A stretch of 32,286 bases of DNA, taken from the NCBI GenBank assembly GCA_020344415.1, contig CP070825.1:41170-73455 (forward strand), given 5' to 3'. The notes beneath the pieces were generated by a model, which was given only the letters and a program-made list of their open reading frames with translations, had not been told where the DNA came from and ran no database searches. Position numbers and translations under genes: made by a program. Origin of the DNA: Candidatus Aminicenantota bacterium (GTDB lineage: Bacteria; Acidobacteriota; Aminicenantia; Aminicenantales; Aminicenantaceae). Positions within the stretch are counted from its first letter, which is position 1. The number at the start of each line of letters is the position of its first letter. Shown here piece by piece: positions 22,622 to 30,752 of this stretch.

Positions 22622-23779
22622 ATGGAAAATATTGCAATCCTCGGCTCAACTGGCTCTATAGGGCAAAGCACATTTGGAGTCGTAGATCGCCTGAAGCATA
22701 GGTTTTCTGTTGTCGGCCTGGCTGCTGGACGCAATACCAGGCTACTTCAGGAGCAGATTGAAAAGTACAAACCAAAGATTGTTTCCCTTGAGAGAAAAGA
22801 GGAAGCAGAGGAGCTACGGCGTAAATGCGATGTCTCATCGCTTCGTATAACTTTTGGCCAGGATGGAGCAGAGGAAGTTGCCAGCTTTGAAGAAAGCGAT
22901 ATCGTTATCTCTGCAATTACTGGCATAAATGGACTGAGACCAACTGTGGCTTCGATAAAAGCTGGGAAAAAAGTTGCGTTGGCCAACAAAGAGTCAATGG
23001 TAGTGGCTGGGCCTTTGATTAAGGCTCTGGCCCGAAAATCTGGATCTCAGATCATCCCTGTTGACAGCGAGCACAGCGGAGTTTTTCAATGCTTAGCCAA
23101 GGAACGAAAGGAATTTGTGAAAAGAGTGGTTTTGACAGCTTCGGGAGGCCCTTTCTTCAGGACAGCCCTGAGTGAAATGAAGAAGAAGACGGTTGAGGAA
23201 GCTTTGAAACACCCCCGATGGGAGATGGGAAAAAAAGTGACGATTGATTCTGCCACTTTGATGAATAAAGGGCTGGAGCTGATTGAGGCGCGCTGGTTTT
23301 TTGATCTGCAACCGAAGCAGTTGGAAATTCTGATTCACCCTCAGAGCATTGTTCACTCCTTGGTAGAAATGAACGATGGTTCTGTTCTGGCCCAGCCCAG
23401 TCCTACGGATATGAAAATACCTATTCAGTACGCATTGACCTATCCGGAGAGGGAGAATGGGTTGCTTCCCTCACTGGATTTAAGCAAGATAAAAGCCTTG
23501 GAGTTTTTTGAGGTGGATCAGAATAAGTTTCCTCTTGTCTCTCTTTCCCGTCGTGCGTTGGAAGAAGGAGATAGCTTTCCAGTGGCTCTCAATGCGGCTA
23601 ATGAAGTAGTGGTTGGAGATTTTCTTAAAAATAGATTAAAATTTTTAGATATATCTGATGTAATAAAGAGTGCATTGAATGGCCATAAAAAAAGAAAGAT
23701 TGAGAGTCTGGAGGACATATTTGAAGTGGATTGGGAAACAAGGGCTGAAACCCTGAGATTACTAAAGGAAAGGTTTTAG
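22622..23779 (+). CDS. dxr: 1-deoxy-D-xylulose 5-phosphate reductoisomerase
   Basis: Converts DXP to MEP with NADPH in the non-mevalonate isoprenoid pathway. It is a 385-residue cytoplasmic enzyme of standard length. NADPH binding is at GSTGSIG (8-14). ANKESMV (121-127), the metal/substrate motif VDSEHSG with D148 and E150, TASGGPF (172-178), ATLMNKGLELIEA and the HPQSIVHSLVEM loop are all present. It lies 150 bases after cdsA with an inverted repeat between, and rseP follows after one base. No good Shine-Dalgarno is seen. Its product line ends with IspG further down this block. Confidence 0.96.
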   Translation: MENIAILGSTGSIGQSTFGVVDRLKHRFSVVGLAAGRNTRLLQEQIEKYKPKIVSLERKEEAEELRRKCDVSSLRITFGQDGAEEVASFEESDIVISAITGINGLRPTVASIKAGKKVALANKESMVVAGPLIKALARKSGSQIIPVDSEHSGVFQCLAKERKEFVKRVVLTASGGPFFRTALSEMKKKTVEEALKHPRWEMGKKVTIDSATLMNKGLELIEARWFFDLQPKQLEILIHPQSIVHSLVEMNDGSVLAQPSPTDMKIPIQYALTYPERENGLLPSLDLSKIKALEFFEVDQNKFPLVSLSRRALEEGDSFPVALNAANEVVVGDFLKNRLKFLDISDVIKSALNGHKKRKIESLEDIFEVDWETRAETLRLLKERF

Positions 23780-23780
23780 A

Positions 23781-25127
23781 ATGGGTGCAGTATTAGGAAC
23801 CATTTTTGCATTTGCAATCGTATTTGGCATTCTTGTCTTCATTCACGAATTCGGTCATTTCTTTGCAGCCAAGCTAGTGAAGATTAGGGTTGAAGTTTTC
23901 TCCTGGGGTTATGGTAAAAGAATCTTTGGTGTTAAGAAAGGCGACACAGATTACCGTGTCAGTATATTGCCGATGGGAGGCTATGTTAGATTCGCTGGAG
24001 AAGAGGCTGGTCAGGAGGCTCCCAAAGAGAAAAGAGAGCTCCGGCCAGATGAATATTTAGCAAAAAATAGATTCCAGAGATTTTTGGTCATGGTGATGGG
24101 CTCGCTGATGAACATTCTTCTAGCGGTTGTGCTCCTGGCTGTCATCAATATGGCAGGGGTTACAGTTCTTGAGTATCTGGAACAGGAACCGGTCATTGGT
24201 TGGATCGAAGCAGGATCACCTGCGGAGAGTGCAAATCTTAAGATAGGTGATGAGATTCTCAGCATCAACGAGAGAAAGACAGAAACCTGGAATGATGTGA
24301 TATTGAGCATAGGCACAAAGCCGAACAGACTCATAGACCTTGAAGTCAAAAGAGGACAAGATATCTTTACAGTTCAGCTCATGACTGAGAGCAAGACTAA
24401 ATATGAGAGGGGCTATGCAGGCGTTTCCGGAACAATCTTAAATAAGGTCATAAGGGTCTTTCCTGGTTCACCAGCAGAGAAGGCCGGGATGAAGGCAGGA
24501 GATGTTATCTTGGCCCTCAATGGAGGACCTGTCCATTATTTTGATAAGTTAGAAATCATCGAAAAGAGTCCAGGAATAGAGCTGGAATTCTTAATAGACA
24601 GAGAAGGAGAATCCTTAATACTCCACATCACGCCTCGACTGGAAGAGGGAGTTGGAAAAATAGGTATCGAGCGGGAGGCGAAAACTGTCTTCAAGAGATA
24701 TGGCTTTTTCTCTGCTTTTGGACAGAGTATTAAGGGAAACACAAAGCTAGCTTTCTTGCTCGTAAATTATGTGAGAGATTTGCTGACTGGTGAAGCCTCA
24801 GCCAAGCAGGTTGGAGGACCTATTGCAATTGTAAATTTTTCCTATAGCGCTTTCCAAATGGGCTTTTTTGCAATGTTGAGTTTTATCGCCTTTGTCAGCC
24901 TTCAATTAGGAATTATAAATTTATTCCCGATTCCTGTATTCGATGGAGGACAGATTCTCGTTTTGGCTCTGGAGGGGATATTCCGGAGAGATTTCAGTCC
25001 TAGAGTCAAGCATATCGTGATGCAGATAGGATTTGCTATCTTCGTCTTCTTGCTTGCTTTTCTGATTTTGAATGATGTTGTTAGAAACCTTCCCAATGGT
25101 TGGGAAAGTCTTCTTTTTTGGAAATAA
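23781..25127 (+). CDS. rseP: RIP metalloprotease RseP (site-2 protease)
   Basis: An intramembrane zinc protease that cleaves anti-sigma factors and signal-peptide remnants. In this 448-residue protein the HExxH motif is H22-E23-H26 in VFIHEFGHFFAAK on the first helix. Two PDZ domains follow the second membrane segment (VIGWIEAGSPAESANLKIGDEILSIN and VFPGSPAEKAGMKAGDVILALN). The third zinc ligand is D388 in FPIPVFDGGQ, where most relatives have LDGG. Two periplasmic PDZ domains match the E. coli RseP layout. The gene lies one base after dxr. Its last codons contain a hairpin and T-rich tract that may terminate transcription. The anti-sigma target is not in the window. Confidence 0.95.
   Translation: MGAVLGTIFAFAIVFGILVFIHEFGHFFAAKLVKIRVEVFSWGYGKRIFGVKKGDTDYRVSILPMGGYVRFAGEEAGQEAPKEKRELRPDEYLAKNRFQRFLVMVMGSLMNILLAVVLLAVINMAGVTVLEYLEQEPVIGWIEAGSPAESANLKIGDEILSINERKTETWNDVILSIGTKPNRLIDLEVKRGQDIFTVQLMTESKTKYERGYAGVSGTILNKVIRVFPGSPAEKAGMKAGDVILALNGGPVHYFDKLEIIEKSPGIELEFLIDREGESLILHITPRLEEGVGKIGIEREAKTVFKRYGFFSAFGQSIKGNTKLAFLLVNYVRDLLTGEASAKQVGGPIAIVNFSYSAFQMGFFAMLSFIAFVSLQLGIINLFPIPVFDGGQILVLALEGIFRRDFSPRVKHIVMQIGFAIFVFLLAFLILNDVVRNLPNGWESLLFWK
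25090..25119 (+). terminator. possible terminator at the end of rseP
   Basis: TTCCCAA (25090-25096), TGG and TTGGGAA (25100-25106) form a 7-bp stem, followed after a few bases by a T-rich run (25111-25117). It overlaps the last codons of rseP. The stem is modest, so partial termination before ispG is possible. Confidence 0.4.
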
Positions 25128-25142
25128 GATACAATACTATTG

Positions 25143-25274
25143 CAGGGGCTTGATTCATCTGTGGGGATTTGATTCATCAAACCCACCTTGTCATTGCGAG
25201 GAGTGTAGCGACGAAGCAATCTCGTTGGAAAAAAGGTTGAGATTGCTTCAGCCGAATTAGCTTCGCAATGACAA
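25143..25274. repeat. composite palindromic repeat, locus 5
   Basis: Between rseP and ispG. Type-A fragments (GGGGCTTGATTCATC at about 25144, and TTTGATTCATCAAA at about 25168-25181) precede a full type-B unit (25188-25274) running from TTGTCATTGCGAGGAG to CTTCGCAATGACAA, with inner GCAATCTCGTT and GAGATTGCTTC arms. Confidence 0.85.
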
Positions 25275-25365
25275 ATGAAAATTGCAAAGGACCAGCAGCT
25301 TAAAGAAGATATTTAACAAGTAAAAAGAAAATGTTTAACAAGCAAGAAGAAAGAATCCAGAAGAG

Positions 25366-26478
25366 ATGAGAAAAAAAGAGACCTTTGATTGCCCCAAACC
25401 TGTGAGCAAGAAAACATTATTCAAACGGCGAAAAACAAGGCAGATTATGGTTGGTGATGTTGCTGTTGGGGGAGGTGCTCCTATTGTTGTTCAGTCCATG
25501 ACAAAGACAGATACAAGAGACAAGAAAGCGACCATCTCTCAAATTAGAAGATTAGAAAAGGCGGGTTGTGAGATTGTTCGTCTTGCTATTCCTGATAAGG
25601 AATCCGTAGAGACACTGAAAGAGATTAAAAAGCATACCTCCATCCCTGTCGTGGCTGATATTCATTTTGAGTATAGACTCGCCATAGCCTCCCTTGAAAA
25701 GGGCGTTGACGGGCTGCGCATAAATCCTGGCAATATTGGATCTAAAGAGAAGGTGAAGGAAGTGGTTCGTGCTGCCAAAGTGAATGCGGTCCCTATAAGA
25801 ATCGGTGTGAATTCAGGTTCACTGGAAAAAGCCTTGCTCAGGAAATATGGAGAAGCTGCTCCTGAGGCTATGGTTGAAAGCGCACTGAAACAGGTCAAAA
25901 TATTGGAAGATATGGATTTCAACCTAATTAAAATATCTCTGAAAGCTTCAGATGTCATGCGTACAATTGAAGCTTCCAGACTCCTTGCCCAAAAAGTTGA
26001 CTATCCTTTTCATGCAGGAATAACAGAATCGGGAAGCTTGGTTCCCGGTTCAGTGAAATCCTCAGTGGGCTTAGCCCTTCTTTTGAGCGAAGGATTGGCG
26101 GATACAATCAGAGTCTCCCTGACTGCCCCTCCTGAAGAGGAGGTCCGCGTTGGATTTCTCATTCTCTCCAGCCTTGGGCTTCGCTCGAGAGGACCCAACA
26201 TAATTTCATGTCCGATTTGTGGTCGAAGCGAAGTTGATTTGATGAAAATAGTCACGGAGGTTGAAAAATGTATTTCGTCTATGAAGAAAAATCTGGATAT
26301 AGCAGTCATGGGATGCATGGTCAATGGGCCTGGGGAAGCTAAAGAGGTGGACATTGGTCTAGCCTGTGGCCGGGGAGTCGGTGTAGTATTTAAGAAAGGC
26401 AAGCTCTTCAAACGTTTAAGGGAAGAGAAGATTATTCCCGAGTTTGTAAGAGAGATCAAAAAATTAGCCGGAGAGTAG
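25366..26478 (+). CDS. ispG: (E)-4-hydroxy-3-methylbut-2-enyl-diphosphate synthase
   Basis: An iron-sulfur enzyme of the MEP isoprenoid pathway that converts MEcPP to HMBPP. The 370-residue length matches the two-domain bacterial form. The N-terminal TIM barrel has VVQSMTKTDTRD (41-52), VADIHF (96-101), GLRINPGNIG (116-125) and KISLKASD. The 4Fe-4S ligands are C282 and C285 (SCPICGRSEVD) and C317 (MGCMVNGPGE), with the conserved E324 nearby. It is separated from rseP by 238 bases of repeats, so it may have its own promoter. With dxr upstream it makes this block isoprenoid-oriented. Confidence 0.96.
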   Translation: MRKKETFDCPKPVSKKTLFKRRKTRQIMVGDVAVGGGAPIVVQSMTKTDTRDKKATISQIRRLEKAGCEIVRLAIPDKESVETLKEIKKHTSIPVVADIHFEYRLAIASLEKGVDGLRINPGNIGSKEKVKEVVRAAKVNAVPIRIGVNSGSLEKALLRKYGEAAPEAMVESALKQVKILEDMDFNLIKISLKASDVMRTIEASRLLAQKVDYPFHAGITESGSLVPGSVKSSVGLALLLSEGLADTIRVSLTAPPEEEVRVGFLILSSLGLRSRGPNIISCPICGRSEVDLMKIVTEVEKCISSMKKNLDIAVMGCMVNGPGEAKEVDIGLACGRGVGVVFKKGKLFKRLREEKIIPEFVREIKKLAGE

Positions 26479-26487
26479 ATATAGATT

Positions 26488-27354
26488 ATGAATAAAACAA
26501 ATCAGCTTAAATCAGCCGAACTCCCTCAAGATATGCTTTTGAAGTTCGAGAAGCTTAAAGAGATTCTCAAAGAGATGGGAAAAGTCTTGATTGCTTTCTC
26601 AGGTGGAGTGGACAGTACTTTTCTTTTGAAGGTTGCTCAGGATGTATTGGGGGAAAATGTTCTTGCGGTCATTGCAAGCTCGGAAACCTACCCAGAGAGA
26701 GAGAGAGAAGAAGCTCTCCGATTGGCGCAGATGTTAAAAGTCCGCTATCTGGTTATCCATACTGAGGAATTGGGGAATCCGGATTTTTCAAGCAACCCCC
26801 CAGAGAGGTGCTATTTTTGCAAGATGGAGCTTTTCTCGAAACTCAAAGATATTGCAGATGACGAAGACATCCCCTATGTTCTTGATGGATCAAACTATGA
26901 AGATACAACAGATTTTAGACCTGGGATCAAGGCAGGAGAAGAGTTGAAGATCCGTTCTCCTTTAAAGGAAGCTGGATTCCTGAAAAAAGAGATTAGACAG
27001 CTTTCAAAAGAATTGGACCTCCCGACTTGGGATAAGCCCTCCTTAGCCTGCCTTTCCTCCCGTTTTCCTTACTTCTCAGAGATCGATTCAAATAGCTTAA
27101 AACAGATCGATAAAGCGGAGGAGTTTTTGCGAGGATTAGGCTTTAAGCAAATAAGAGTCAGACATCATGGCCAGACTGCGCGGATTGAGATAGAGCTAGG
27201 AGAATTTCCCAAAATAATAGAGTCAAGAATAAGGGAAGATATTGTAAAGAATTTTAAAAAGTTCGGTTATACGTATATAACCGTGGACCTCGCAGGGTAT
27301 AGAACAGGGAGCATGAATGAGCCCCTTGATTTAGGAAAGAAGCACAAACCATAA
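26488..27354 (+). CDS. larE: LarE-type sulfur transferase (nickel-pincer cofactor synthesis)
   Basis: LarE inserts sulfur into pyridinium dicarboxylate mononucleotide to build the nickel-pincer cofactor first found in lactate racemase. The 288-residue PP-loop protein has SGGVDSTFLL (38-47), CYFCK (108-112), LDGSNYEDTTDFRPG (132-146) and KPSLACLSSRFPY (183-195). C188 aligns with the sulfur-donating Cys of Lactiplantibacillus LarE. It also has C108 and C111, the CxxC found in LarE proteins described as [4Fe-4S]-dependent, so this one is probably catalytic rather than single-use. LarB and LarC are not nearby. It starts nine bases after ispG and is probably co-transcribed with it. Confidence 0.88.
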   Translation: MNKTNQLKSAELPQDMLLKFEKLKEILKEMGKVLIAFSGGVDSTFLLKVAQDVLGENVLAVIASSETYPEREREEALRLAQMLKVRYLVIHTEELGNPDFSSNPPERCYFCKMELFSKLKDIADDEDIPYVLDGSNYEDTTDFRPGIKAGEELKIRSPLKEAGFLKKEIRQLSKELDLPTWDKPSLACLSSRFPYFSEIDSNSLKQIDKAEEFLRGLGFKQIRVRHHGQTARIEIELGEFPKIIESRIREDIVKNFKKFGYTYITVDLAGYRTGSMNEPLDLGKKHKP

Positions 27355-27453
27355 ATCAAACCCCTATTGTCATTGCGGGCTTCGAAGAGGCGAAGCAATC
27401 CCTACCTTTTTTCCAACGAGATTGCCGTGTCGCTTCGCTCCTTGCAATGACAA
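27351..27453. repeat. composite palindromic repeat, locus 6
   Basis: Between convergent larE and the dehydrogenase gene. Half of a type-A palindrome (ATAAATCAAACCCCTA, 27351-27366), overlapping the larE stop, runs into a type-B unit (27367-27453), TTGTCATTGCGGG to CTTGCAATGACAAA. This hairpin may serve as a terminator for both genes. Confidence 0.8.
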
Positions 27454-27465
27454 AGTGGGCCGGAT

Positions 27466-28425
27466 CTAGACAACAAGATTATCTGGTCTTTCTCCTTTTA
27501 ATCCCTGAACCAGGTTGCGGGCAGCAATCATAGCCATCTTGAGGCGTGTTTCGTAGGTGGCGCTTCCGATATGGGGAAGGAGGATAGCGTTATCTAACGT
27601 CAAGAGTTTCTCTTCGATATCCGGCTCTCTTTCATAGACATCCAAACCTGCTCCCCAAATCTGTCTTCTTTCCAGTGCTTCTGCTAGTGCTTTTTCGTCC
27701 ACAATTGGACCTCTGGCGGCGTTGATGAGAATAGCATCTTTATTGATTAGCTCAATCTTTTCCTTTGAAATCAGATGAAAAGTCTGGGGAGTTAGGGCAG
27801 CATGGATGGTGATGATTTCAGAGCTGGATAGAAGTTCATCCAGGGGGAGAGGCGAGGCGTTGTATTTTTTTTCCTCCGCAGGAGAGAGTCTGAAAGGATC
27901 AAAATAGACAATCTCCATCCTGAAGGCTTGAGCCCTGGAGGCAACGGCTTTGCCTATCCGGCCCATCCCTATTATTCCCAGGCGTTTTCCTGTGACCTCT
28001 TTGCCTAAGAAAAGCTCTAGCTCCCATCCTCTGTATTTTTTTTCTTTTGTGAATTTATCAGATTGGGGTATTTTTCGAGCAACAGCTAATATAAGCGCCC
28101 AGGTCAAGTCAGCCGTGGTTTCTGTTAGGACTCCTGGAGTATTGGTTACATGGATTTTCTTTTTCTGGGCATGGTTGATATCTATGTTGTTATAACCGAC
28201 AGCACAGTTTGCGATAATTCTCAAGGATGGAGCAGAATCTATGACTTTTTTATCGATAGTATCCACAAGAAGAGAGAGAAGGCCCTCTTTGTCTTTGATT
28301 TTTTCAATGATTTCTTCTTTTGTCAGGGCTCTTTCTGAAGAACCTATTTCGTAGTCAATATGCTCTTTTAAGTAATCGAGGGCTTCAGGAAGAATTTTCC
28401 GTGTTATTAACACTTTTGGCTTCAT
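27466..28425 (-). CDS. D-2-hydroxyacid dehydrogenase (glyoxylate/hydroxypyruvate reductase type)
   Basis: A 319-residue NAD(P)-dependent enzyme of the D-isomer 2-hydroxyacid dehydrogenase family. The substrate domain has ANCAVGYNNID (72-82). The nucleotide-binding motif is GMGRIG (153-158). The catalytic Arg-Glu-His set is R238 (NAARGPIVDE), E267 (YEREPDIE) and H285 (LLPHIGSAT). The pattern is closest to GyaR-type glyoxylate reductases, but hydroxypyruvate, phosphoglycerate or other 2-oxoacids cannot be excluded from motifs alone. There is no ACT domain, so a classical SerA is unlikely. It stands alone on the minus strand, convergent with larE and divergent from the ParB-like gene. Confidence 0.9.
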   Translation of the reverse strand: MKPKVLITRKILPEALDYLKEHIDYEIGSSERALTKEEIIEKIKDKEGLLSLLVDTIDKKVIDSAPSLRIIANCAVGYNNIDINHAQKKKIHVTNTPGVLTETTADLTWALILAVARKIPQSDKFTKEKKYRGWELELFLGKEVTGKRLGIIGMGRIGKAVASRAQAFRMEIVYFDPFRLSPAEEKKYNASPLPLDELLSSSEIITIHAALTPQTFHLISKEKIELINKDAILINAARGPIVDEKALAEALERRQIWGAGLDVYEREPDIEEKLLTLDNAILLPHIGSATYETRLKMAMIAARNLVQGLKGERPDNLVV

Positions 28426-28487
28426 GTCGATTCTCCTTCAGGAAAATCAAAATAACAAAAAAAATAATGCAAAAAAACCCCTCTAAC

Positions 28488-28630
28488 GGGGTCAGGCTTT
28501 CATAACTTTGATAATTGGAAAGGTTTTAGATTCTAAAGAAATCGGGCCTTATAGCTTTTGTAATTGGGAAAGTATTGAGTGTTTAATTCGCATTAGCAGC
28601 AAGTTATGAAAGTTATGAAAGCCTGACCCC
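28488..28630. repeat. MITE-like element with GGGGTCAGG ends, copy 2
   Basis: A 143-bp element bounded by 22-base perfect terminal inverted repeats beginning GGGGTCAGGCTTTCATAAC. The right end contains the inner motif AAGTTATG twice in tandem. The interior has no gene. The first 9 bases of the ends equal those of the 9133-9280 element, but the inner parts differ, so these are related subfamilies. It ends one base before an in-frame ATG of the ParB-like gene and fills most of the 206-base gap. Confidence 0.8.
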
Positions 28631-28658
28631 AATGCTAATTAGTGGTAAAATAGAGAGC

Positions 28659-29606
28659 ATGAAAATCAAAAAAATATCCCTAGATCAAATATTTCTCGAG
28701 GATGAAAGATTCCGGATCTCCTACTACTATTCCTTGGAACGAATGATTCTTTCCCTAAAAAACGTGGGCCTCATCAATCCTCCTCTGGTCGTTTTTCGGG
28801 ACGATCATTTTATTCTTGTTTCTGGATGGAAAAGAGTCCTGGCTTGTCGAGAGATTTCTCTCTCTCCTATCCCAGTGCGTGTGTCGGAAGAAGAAGACGA
28901 GCTTAAGACCTTTTTGACGGCCTTTTATGAAAAATTGGCTTTGCGGGAATTTGACCTTCTTGAAAAAGCTGAGATTCTGAGCAAGTTGAAGAAGCTAGGC
29001 GAGGCCGAGGATAAAATTGTCCGGCATTTTTTGCCTCTTCTTAATATCCCTTCCACTTTGAGTCATCTAGATATGTTCCTGAGTTTTTCTAGGTTTAAGC
29101 CAGAGCTTAAAAGAATGATCGCGGAAAAAAACATGCCTTTTTCTTCAGTGCAGCTTCTTTCTGAATTTAAGCCCGGGGCTCGGAAGCTTCTTCTCCCCTT
29201 GCTTTTACCAATAGGACAGAATAAACAGAGGGAACTCCTTGACGACCTTCTGAATATTTCAAGAAAGAGTGATATTCCTGCTGAAAAGTTACTCGTCTCA
29301 AAAGAGCTCCAGGATACCCTCAAATCTGATAGCTTGTCTCCTCTTCAAAAGTCAGATAAGATTCGTCTCCTCCTAAAAAGAAAGAGATATCCTTCTATTT
29401 CCTCGATGAGAGATTCTTTTAATTCTCTGTTGAGAATAATGGGCTGGCCCAAGGAGATCTCGGTCAAACCTTCACCGTTTTTCGAAGGGGAAGACGTTTC
29501 AGTGAGTTTTTCCTTTAAGAATAATGAGGAGTTACAAAGGCACCTTCACATGATTAAAAAACTCTCTTCCAGGAAAGAGTTCTCCAGGTTACTTAACCTG
29601 GATTAG
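28659..29606 (+). CDS. ParB/Srx-like N-terminal domain protein
   Basis: About 315 residues from the chosen start. The first ~90 residues resemble a ParB/sulfiredoxin-type nucleotide-binding domain: IKKISLDQIFLEDERFRIS, LILSLKNVGLINPPLVV-like spacing and the GWKRVLACREI box, where ParB has a GxRR/GERR-type box. A helical region follows, then a low-homology C-terminal part. An in-frame ATG at 28632 lies one base past the MITE-like element; the ATG at 28659 fits the domain start better. No parA, parS site or replication gene is nearby, so chromosome segregation is unlikely. It directly precedes the SPL-like radical SAM gene (6-base gap), suggesting a joint but unknown function. Confidence 0.65.
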   Translation: MKIKKISLDQIFLEDERFRISYYYSLERMILSLKNVGLINPPLVVFRDDHFILVSGWKRVLACREISLSPIPVRVSEEEDELKTFLTAFYEKLALREFDLLEKAEILSKLKKLGEAEDKIVRHFLPLLNIPSTLSHLDMFLSFSRFKPELKRMIAEKNMPFSSVQLLSEFKPGARKLLLPLLLPIGQNKQRELLDDLLNISRKSDIPAEKLLVSKELQDTLKSDSLSPLQKSDKIRLLLKRKRYPSISSMRDSFNSLLRIMGWPKEISVKPSPFFEGEDVSVSFSFKNNEELQRHLHMIKKLSSRKEFSRLLNLD

Positions 29607-29612
29607 TCTCAG

Positions 29613-30722
29613 ATGATAATGGCTAGGTCAAAATATTACCCTAAAAAAGTCTACGTTGAAGCCGGAAGTCGGGATTTATCTTTGACAAAAAGAATCTTGA
29701 AGAATCTACCCAAGGTCCCTATAGAAATCATAAGTCGCCCTCAGGAGTTGATAGAGAAAGTAAAGGCACTGAAGGATCCCGTTGAAGATGGAAAAAGACA
29801 TCTCTTGCTCACACGGCAAAAAGGAGGTTTCATCAAGCCATGTCCGTGCACTCCTCAATATATTGGCTGCAATTACTATATTATTAATCTAGATCTCAAC
29901 TGCCCTCTTGATTGTTCCTATTGCATCCTTCAGACTTATCTTACAAACCCTCTCATCACAATTCATGTCAATGTTAAAGATCTATGGAAACAACTTGATA
30001 TTTTTTTACACAAGAAAAAACATCGTGCTCTGCGCATCGGAACAGGAGAGCTTGGAGATTCATTGGCTTTGGACCATATTACAGAGAATTCCAGAGATTT
30101 GGTTTCCTATTTCAGAAGAAAGAAAAATGTTTATTTTGAACTGAAGACAAAAACCACAAACATCGAGAATATTTTAAAGGTCGAACCCGCTCGAAATATT
30201 GTCATATCTTGGTCTCTCAATTCTCACAAAATAGCACAGGAGGATGAGAAAGGAGCCCCTTCAGTGGACGAGAGGATAGATGCAGCGAGGCGAGTTTTGG
30301 ATAAGGGATTTTGGTTGGGTTTGCATTTTGATCCCATTATCCGCTATTCAGGATGGGCAGATGATTACAAAGAAGTCATAAAAAAGCTGCTGAAGACGGT
30401 TGATCCATCCAGGATTGCCTGGATTAGCCTTGGGAGTCTGAGATTCCCTCCTCCTTTAAAACCGATAATCAAAAAGAGATTCCCCACGACAAAAATTATC
30501 TATGATGAATTTATTCAGGGAAAAGACGGGAAAATTAGGTATTTTAAGCCGCTTCGATTTGAACTCTATAGTGAGATTGCTGGCTTCATTAAAAAGTATG
30601 GCGGCAGCGAAATCCCCATATATTTATGTATGGAAAGTGGTGAGATTTGGGAAAGGACATTAGGATGGAAACCGCAGGGAAAGGAACAGGTAGAAAGCTA
30701 TCTTTCCTTTCCCTTGGATTAG
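29613..30722 (+). CDS. SPL-family radical SAM protein
   Basis: A 369-residue protein resembling spore photoproduct lyase, with the radical SAM cluster motif C97-x3-C101-x2-C104 (CPLDCSYCILQTYL) preceded by CPCTPQYIGCNYY. GTGELGDSLALDH (143-155), ELKTKTTN, VISWSLNS, DPIIRYSGWADDY and WISLGSLRFPP follow SPL order. From memory of Bacillus SPL, the H-atom-donating Cys141 would align with E146 here, and the Tyr after the last cluster Cys is Ile, so thymine-dimer repair is doubtful. The start could be Met3 instead of Met1. It is tightly linked to the ParB-like gene upstream. Substrate is unknown. Confidence 0.8.
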   Translation: MIMARSKYYPKKVYVEAGSRDLSLTKRILKNLPKVPIEIISRPQELIEKVKALKDPVEDGKRHLLLTRQKGGFIKPCPCTPQYIGCNYYIINLDLNCPLDCSYCILQTYLTNPLITIHVNVKDLWKQLDIFLHKKKHRALRIGTGELGDSLALDHITENSRDLVSYFRRKKNVYFELKTKTTNIENILKVEPARNIVISWSLNSHKIAQEDEKGAPSVDERIDAARRVLDKGFWLGLHFDPIIRYSGWADDYKEVIKKLLKTVDPSRIAWISLGSLRFPPPLKPIIKKRFPTTKIIYDEFIQGKDGKIRYFKPLRFELYSEIAGFIKKYGGSEIPIYLCMESGEIWERTLGWKPQGKEQVESYLSFPLD

Positions 30723-30752
30723 TTTAGAATGTAAGAATACAGATAGATTCGG

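Noticed and set aside
28659..29606. Chromosome-partitioning ParB
   Set aside because: Only the N-terminal domain is similar; there is no parA, parS-like site or gidAB neighbourhood.
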